Source of the DNA: Salinicola endophyticus | GTDB taxonomy: Bacteria; Pseudomonadota; Gammaproteobacteria; Pseudomonadales; Halomonadaceae | Direction of reading: 5' to 3' | DNA length: 64,000 nt | NCBI RefSeq assembly: GCF_040536835.1 | Contig: NZ_CP159578.1 | Span: 1,364,001-1,428,000, forward strand | Shown here: positions 62,442-64,000 of the stretch, in pieces | Position numbering within the stretch: the stretch's first letter is position 1 | How the letters are laid out: each line of letters opens with the position of its first letter | The notes under the pieces: generated by a model | The model's input: the letters and a program-made list of their open reading frames with translations, nothing else | Databases searched by the model: none | What the model was told of the DNA's origin: nothing | Made by a program: the position numbers and the translations under genes

Positions 62442-64000
62442 TCAGTTGCGCTGCACGCGCACCTCGCTGGCCCCGTTGCCCTTGGGTTCGACCCGGATCT
62501 GCAGCGGTATGCGCTCGTGCATCTCCTGCACGTGGGAGATCACGCCGACCCGGCGGCCCTGGGCCTGCAGGCCATCGAGGGCATCCATCGCCAGGGCCAG
62601 CGACGCCGGGTCGAGGCTGCCGAAGCCCTCGTCGATGAACAGCGACTCGATCGCCAGCTGGTGCGAGGCCATCGAGGCCAGCCCCAGCGCCAGCGCCAGC
62701 GAGACCAGGAAGGTCTCGCCGCCGGAGAGCGAGTGCACCGAGCGCCGCTCGTCGGCCATGTCGCCGTCGATCACCAGAATGCCCAGTTCGCTGCCGCCGC
62801 GCGCCACACGGTAGCGCGGCGTCAGGGCGCGCAGATGCTGGTTGGCGTGGGTCAACAGATGATCGAGGTTATAGGCCTGGGCGATACGCCGGAAGCGCTT
62901 GCCATCGGCACTGCCGATCAGGCCGTTGATCCGCTCCCAGCGCTGCACCTCCTGCGCCGCCGCCTCGCGCTGGCGCGCCCCCTCCTGCTGTACCCGGCGG
63001 CGGCGATCATCCTCGGCGAGCTGCTGCTGGGCGTCGTCGCGGCGTTGCTGCTGGTCCTGGCACTCACGTTCCAGCGTCTGCAAGTCCTCACGCTGGGTGG
63101 CGAGGCGCGCGCTCAACGTTTGCGCGTGTTCGGCGTCGAGCAACTGGGCGTCAGCCACTTCGGGCAATAGCAGACGGCGCTGCTCGAGCAGGGCGCGGCG
63201 GCGCTCCGCGACCGCGACCCGGGCCGCGTCGCGCTCGCGCTCGCGCCGTTCGCAGGCCTCGCGCAGCTGGCGATGCGCGGCCTCGGTGTAGCCCAGCAGG
63301 TTTTCCAGCCGCGCCTCGTCGAGCTCGGGCTGGGTGCGTCGCCACGCCTGCCAGGCGCGGTCGAGCTCGGCGTGGGTCGTCTGCTCCTCCTGCTGGCGCT
63401 GGGCCAGATCGGCGATCTGCTGGGTCAGCCGCGTGTGAGTGTTCTCCAGGGTCTGCCACTGCGTCTGTTGCGCCTCCCACTGCTGCTGCGCCTGCTGGCG
63501 CTGCTCCTCCAGCGCGGTCTGCCAGGCCTGGGCCGAGGCGTGCTCGCCCAGCACCACGGCGAGTGTTTGATGCGTACGCGTCAGCGCCTGCTCCAGCTCG
63601 GGCAGCGAGGCGGCGAGTGTCTCCAGACGCGCCCGGTCGAGGGCCTGGCGTGTCTCGCGCTTGCCCAACTCCAGGGCCAGGCTCTGGCGCTGGCGTTCGA
63701 GCGGGTCGAGGGTGCGCTCGATGGTGTCGAGCCGCTGCAGCCGCTCACTGGCCTGCTGGCGCTCACTCAGCGCCTGCTCGCGCTGGTTCTCGAGCCACTC
63801 GCCAGGTTGCTCGGCGGCGCTCAACTCGGCGCTCAGCGGGTGGTCGGCCAGGTTACTGGCTGCGGCCTCACGGGCCGGCGCCAGCGCTTGCTGAAGCTGC
63901 TCGGCAGCCAGCAGCGTCTGGCGGCAGCTGCGCCACTCGACGCTCAGCTCCTGATGCTGCTCGCGGGCGGCTGCCACGCGCTGGGTCTCCTGATCGAGCT
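62442..64000 (-). CDS. sbcC: Exonuclease subunit SbcC, C-terminal part (5' end cut by window)
   Basis: ATPase subunit of the SbcCD nuclease, which processes hairpins and blocked DNA ends. About 519 C-terminal residues are present and the frame is open at base 64000; the full protein is usually over 1000 residues. A long Glu/Gln-rich coiled coil fills most of it. The C-terminal ATPase half follows: [22 protein letters not shown] (signature motif) and [12 protein letters not shown] (Walker B and D-loop). It converges on xylR. Confidence 0.92.
   Translation of the reverse strand, partial: LDQETQRVAAAREQHQELSVEWRSCRQTLLAAEQLQQALAPAREAAASNLADHPLSAELSAAEQPGEWLENQREQALSERQQASERLQRLDTIERTLDPLERQRQSLALELGKRETRQALDRARLETLAASLPELEQALTRTHQTLAVVLGEHASAQAWQTALEEQRQQAQQQWEAQQTQWQTLENTHTRLTQQIADLAQRQQEEQTTHAELDRAWQAWRRTQPELDEARLENLLGYTEAAHRQLREACERRERERDAARVAVAERRRALLEQRRLLLPEVADAQLLDAEHAQTLSARLATQREDLQTLERECQDQQQRRDDAQQQLAEDDRRRRVQQEGARQREAAAQEVQRWERINGLIGSADGKRFRRIAQAYNLDHLLTHANQHLRALTPRYRVARGGSELGILVIDGDMADERRSVHSLSGGETFLVSLALALGLASMASHQLAIESLFIDEGFGSLDPASLALAMDALDGLQAQGRRVGVISHVQEMHERIPLQIRVEPKGNGASEVRVQRN

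Overview
The window is a GC-rich chromosomal segment of a gammaproteobacterium. I infer Halomonadaceae or a close marine/halophilic relative, from glycine-betaine catabolism linked to formaldehyde and one-carbon handling, from several secondary transporters of TRAP and TctABC type, and from dispersed palindromic intergenic repeats of a kind I associate with such genomes. No rRNA, tRNA, phage, insertion sequence or CRISPR array was seen. Both ends cut a gene: gbcA on the left and sbcC on the right.

Region 1 (1-11.4 kb) is methyl-group catabolism. gbcA and gbcB (divergent) demethylate glycine betaine, soxBDAG oxidises sarcosine to glycine, fdhA oxidises the released formaldehyde to formate, and purU recycles formyl-THF. 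The dimethylglycine step is not in the window. A 3-methyladenine DNA glycosylase (tag) sits among them.

Region 2 (11.4-26.4 kb) holds mostly single housekeeping genes: a TerC/Alx transporter behind a probable manganese riboswitch, a membrane sulfatase-like protein, a carboxylesterase, a DUF938 methyltransferase, a zinc-ribbon protein, a PIN-PhoH ATPase, an M23 endopeptidase, a LysR regulator with an NtrC-like site upstream, a glutathionyl-hydroquinone reductase, a YaiI protein, the DEAD-box helicase DeaD with a long leader, and a GntR regulator with two apparent helix-turn-helix domains.

Region 3 (26.5-62.4 kb) is a large sugar-acid island. Reading each operon in its direction of transcription: (a) fucD-dctPQM-FAD oxidase-GarR-like dehydrogenase; (b) tctCBA-Ldh2-XylX-like FAH-enolase-family dehydratase; (c) AraD1-like FAH-IlvD/EDD dehydratase, with a GntR repressor; (d) KDF dehydrogenase-FAH hydrolase-Zn alcohol dehydrogenase-UxaA-UxaB-dctPQM, with a divergent FadR-type regulator; (e) xylose dehydrogenase and sugar symporter with a divergent ROK repressor. 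Together they suggest uptake of aldonates (L-fuconate, L-galactonate, pentonates) and their oxidation or dehydration to pyruvate, lactate, 2-keto-3-deoxygluconate or alpha-ketoglutarate semialdehyde. An S-methylmethionine module (mmuP-mmuM) and wrbA are interspersed.

Two families of palindromic intergenic repeats are visible: three copies of a ~145-bp element, one internally deleted, and one copy plus a fragment of a second ~125-bp element. Substrate assignments in the sugar-acid island come from family and context and are inference unless catalytic residues are cited.
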